A stretch of 64,000 nucleotides of DNA from an uncultured Dyadobacter sp. (GTDB lineage: Bacteria; Bacteroidota; Bacteroidia; Cytophagales; Spirosomataceae), in NCBI RefSeq assembly GCF_946482605.1, contig NZ_CAMLSE010000005.1:1-64000 (forward strand), read 5' to 3'. Positions 61,295 through 64,000 of the stretch are shown here, in pieces. Position 1 is the first letter of the stretch. Each line of letters begins with the position of its first letter. The translations under genes were made by a program, and so were the position numbers. The notes under the pieces are model-generated. The model made no database searches, was not told the DNA's origin, and saw nothing but the letters and a program-made list of their open reading frames with translations.

Positions 61295-62734
61295 ATGAAA
61301 CTTCATAAACTAGCACTCGCTTCACTGGTCTTATTATCAGCCAGCTGCACCGATTTCCTCGATTTATCGCCCCGCGATGCTGCCAACGTAGGCAATTTCT
61401 ACAAAAATGCGGCGGATATGCAGGCCGCGGTGGACGCAGCTTACGGCATGCTTGCCTCGGCGGGGGAATATGGCTATGCCTATTATAATGTGTCGGAAGT
61501 TCGCTCGGATAATACCTTCAACTGGGAAGGCGGCGGAAACCTGCCCGACGCGGAACTCGACCAGTTCAAAATGTCGTCGACCAACGAAATAATCCGGCTC
61601 ATGTGGGTCGACACTTACCGCGGCATTCTGGCCTGCAACTCGGTTCTCGACCATATCGACGGCGCCCAGATGGACGATGCGCTACGCCAGCGGTTCATAG
61701 GCGAAGCCAAATTCCTTCGGGCATTGAAATACTTTAACCTAGTGCGCACGTTCGGCGATGTGCCGCTGGTTTTGAAGGAGACCAAAACGGTGGACGAAGG
61801 GTACAGCCAGGCCCGTGTGCCGCAAGCGGAGGTATATGCCCAGATCATTGCCGACCTGAACGAGGCCGCTTCAAAACTGCCGGCTTCATACACCGGAAAC
61901 AACATCGGGCGCGCCACCAAAGGAGCCGCGCAGGCATTGCTGGGCAAAGTGTACCTGACCATCAAAGATTTCGCCAAAGCGAAAGACATTCTGAAACAGG
62001 TAATCGCCCAGGGTACTTACAAGCTCCTTGCCGATTACGCCGCATTGTGGCCGGTAGCAAATGCCAATAACGAGGAATCCATTTTTGAAGTACAGTTTAA
62101 AAAAGGCGGAACAGGCACGGGAAGCAGCTTCTATAACAATTTCGCTCCCAGAAATTCGGGCAGTTCGGTCATTCAGGTCGGGTTTGCAGGCGGACGGAAC
62201 AATCCGACAAGCGACCTGATCAGTGCCTATGACGCTGGCGATGCCCGCAAAGCGGTTTCACTGGCGACGGGTTATACGGATGTTCTGACGGGTAAATTTG
62301 TAGCCGACCCCTATACGCTGAAATACCGCGACACGCCATTCAGTGAGGGCGACGCGGACAACAATTGGGTGGTTTTGCGCTACGCAGATGTCCTTTTAAT
62401 GTACGCCGAGGCCGTCAACGAAACCACCGGCCCGGATGCAGAGGCTTACGAGGCGATCAATGCCGTGAGAAAACGTGCGAAACTGGCATTACTCCCGGCG
62501 GGACTATCCAAAGCGGCATTTGCGCTGGCTGTGGAGCATGAGCGACAGGTGGAGCTGGCTTTTGAAGGTCATCGCTGGTTTGATCTGGTGCGCACCGGTC
62601 GGGAAGTGACGGTCATGAACGCGCATTTCAAAGCGCCCGTGGTCGCAGCATTCAATGCTGTATTCCCGATCCCGCAGACGCAGATTGACGTGAACCCGTC
62701 GGGTATCAAGCAAAATCCCGGTTATACTTTTTAA
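61295..62734 (+). CDS. SusD/RagB nutrient-binding lipoprotein
   Basis: The 479-residue product has a lipoprotein signal (LALASLVLLSASC) and the SusD pattern: TDFLDLSPRDAANVGNFYKN, MWVDTYRGILACNSVLDHID, IGEAKFLRALKYFNLVRTFG with DVPLVL, and RATKGAAQALLGKVYLTIKD with TPR-like helices. VVLRYADVLLMYAEAVNET and ERQVELAFEGHRWFDLVRTG close the fold. It forms a lid over the SusC barrel and captures the ligand at the surface. It starts 19 bp after susC. At 479 residues it is slightly shorter than the usual 500-550. Confidence 0.96.
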   Translation: MKLHKLALASLVLLSASCTDFLDLSPRDAANVGNFYKNAADMQAAVDAAYGMLASAGEYGYAYYNVSEVRSDNTFNWEGGGNLPDAELDQFKMSSTNEIIRLMWVDTYRGILACNSVLDHIDGAQMDDALRQRFIGEAKFLRALKYFNLVRTFGDVPLVLKETKTVDEGYSQARVPQAEVYAQIIADLNEAASKLPASYTGNNIGRATKGAAQALLGKVYLTIKDFAKAKDILKQVIAQGTYKLLADYAALWPVANANNEESIFEVQFKKGGTGTGSSFYNNFAPRNSGSSVIQVGFAGGRNNPTSDLISAYDAGDARKAVSLATGYTDVLTGKFVADPYTLKYRDTPFSEGDADNNWVVLRYADVLLMYAEAVNETTGPDAEAYEAINAVRKRAKLALLPAGLSKAAFALAVEHERQVELAFEGHRWFDLVRTGREVTVMNAHFKAPVVAAFNAVFPIPQTQIDVNPSGIKQNPGYTF

Positions 62735-62763
62735 GTTTCTGTTTGAATTGAAACAACTGAAAT

Positions 62764-64000
62764 TATGAACAGGAATGCATTGCTGCGCGCAGTACTGATC
62801 GTTGCTACCATCGCTTCCAATCCATTTTCCCAGGCTGCGAACGCCCGGGAAAATGGCGGAAATACATTGGCAGATACGATTACTGCGCCGAAAATATTCA
62901 TCAATACCGGTTTTGAAAATGCCTCACCCATGAACTGGGAAATTGACGCGCAAGGTCGCGTGCTGGGAAGCCTGGTTTACGATCACGAGCGCTTTTCCGA
63001 GAACCGCGCCAATAACCACTGGCATTTTAAAGTGGAAGCGCAGACCGGTACGGAGGTGACGGTGATCCTGCAAAACTTTGATAATGTGTGGAATAACATT
63101 CATGCGAGCCCGATCTCGAAACAATCGCCGGTCGTGGTTTCTTTTGACAATAAAACCTGGGAAATCCGTCCGGCTGAATTTTTGCCGGATAACCGCTTGC
63201 AGATCAAGCTCAAAATGACCGGCCCGAGCGTGTACATTGCCAGCATCGAACCTTACAGGATCAGTGACCTGGACCGTTTTTTGGCCAAAATCAAAAATAA
63301 CAAACTGGTTAGCATTACGCAGATCGGCCAGACTGTGGAGGGGCGCTCGCTGGAAATTATCCGGATCGGAAATGAAAAAGCGCCCAAACGGCTTTTCCTC
63401 CGCGGCCGCGCACATGCATTCGAGGCCGGCGGAAACTGGACGCTGGAAGGATTTGCAAACCGTCTTTTGCAAAACGACGAAGAATCTAAAAAGTGGCTGA
63501 AACGCTACTGTGTGTACATTCTGCCGATGACCAACAAAGACGGCGTGGCCCGGGGAAAGACGCGTTTCAATGCAAATGGCTATGACCTGAACCGCAAATG
63601 GGACAAACCTGCCGACCAGCTGATCGCGCCGGAGAATTTTTACCTGGAAAAATGGCTTCAAAAAATGATTGACGCGAAGAAAAAGCCTGATCTGGCGCTT
63701 GATGTGCATAACGATAATGGTGGCAACCTCCACGTGAGTCGTCCCGACGGCGATACGCAGCGATATCTCAACCATATGGCCAGCCTGGACTCGCTTTTGC
63801 GCAAGCACACCTGGTACACCGAAGGCTCCACAAAACCTGGATTTCGCAACCCGGGAACATTAGGCGAGGGTTTTATGGAACGTTTTGGCATTGAAGCAGC
63901 CGTTTATGAGCTTAATTACGAGTGGGTAGCGGGTTTGAAAAAAGCGCCGCTTGCAAAGGATTGGCTTTTATTAGGAAGTCAGCTGCCGAATGTTTTTTAT
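62764..64000 (+). CDS. M14-family zinc carboxypeptidase (3' end cut by window edge)
   Basis: I translated this from ATG 62764 to the window end: 412 codons, open. A signal peptide (LLRAVLIVATIASNPFSQAA) is followed by a beta-rich region (about 45-160) and the peptidase domain. Zinc ligands are His and Glu in RGRAHAFEAGGNW (about residue 220) and the later His in LALDVHNDNGG (about 318). The catalytic Glu appears to be in AVYELNYEW (about 385). This is an M14 group common in Bacteroidota. The product would act in the periplasm or at the surface on peptides, and the gene lies 29 bp after susD, so it is likely part of the same operon. Confidence 0.85.

Noticed and set aside
57018..62713. Several minus-strand frames opposite FecR, SusC and SusD
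   Set aside because: They mirror highly expressed-looking plus-strand genes with complete domain patterns and have no recognisable proteins of their own.

Overview
The window looks like chromosomal DNA of a Bacteroidota member, most likely a Cytophagales bacterium of the Dyadobacter/Spirosoma type. The assignment is an inference from gene content: SusC/SusD with an STN domain, an ECF sigma/FecR pair, a periplasmic-sensing hybrid two-component system, a 7TMR-type hybrid kinase, a UpxY-like antiterminator and TAnnTTTG-type promoter candidates. No rRNA, tRNA, CRISPR array, integrase or insertion sequence was seen.

Layout. (1) 1-4.2 kb: a seven-helix hybrid histidine kinase cut by the left edge, a divergent LuxR-type regulator whose receiver has lost its phosphorylation residues, and a small lipoprotein closed by a strong hairpin terminator. 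(2) 4.3-8.5 kb, minus strand: the polysaccharide export trio, a CpsB-type phosphatase, a Wza-type exporter and a Wzc-type tyrosine kinase with a (Tyr-Gly)7 tail. (3) 8.7-10.8 kb, plus strand: a Wzi-like outer-membrane protein and an unknown exported protein. (4) 10.75-40.1 kb, minus strand: one continuous surface-polysaccharide cluster of about 30 genes, many joined by ATGA, TAATG, TGATG or TTGA stop/start overlaps. It encodes what looks like a complete route to UDP-ManNAc(3NAc)A and its amidinated form (WbpA, WbpB, WbpE, WbpD, WbpI, then WbpG/HisH2/HisF2), a second UDP-GlcNAc 2-epimerase, WecE/WecD for dTDP-Fuc4NAc, about eight glycosyltransferases, five methyltransferases, an initiating sugar transferase, a Wzm/Wzt ABC exporter and a UpxY-like antiterminator. 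Its leader (40.1-40.6 kb) is AT-rich and carries a degenerate tandem array with a period of about 114 bp. (5) 40.8-48.8 kb: an unknown protein, an exported Gfo/Idh oxidoreductase and a GH125 alpha-mannosidase on the minus strand, facing a one-protein hybrid two-component regulator that has an in-frame amber codon near its start. (6) 49-54 kb: a PQQ-type sugar dehydrogenase fused to cytochrome c, an HxlR/quinone-reductase divergent pair, an AraC regulator with a membrane protein, and a DUF4440 protein. (7) 54.4-64 kb, plus strand: a NamZ-type muramidase, an ECF sigma factor, a FecR anti-sigma factor, SusC, SusD and a truncated M14 carboxypeptidase, probably one nutrient-uptake locus.

How the parts fit. 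Regions 2-4 together make, export and control one surface polysaccharide rich in amidinated or diacetamido-uronic acids. The combination of an ABC exporter (Wzm/Wzt with a C-terminal sugar-binding domain) with a Wza/Wzc-type kinase system, and the repeat array in the promoter region, are the points most worth following. Region 7 pairs a muramidase and a peptidase with a sigma-controlled SusCD importer, which suggests salvage of peptidoglycan fragments. Functional assignments rest on motifs recognised by eye; no database search was possible.
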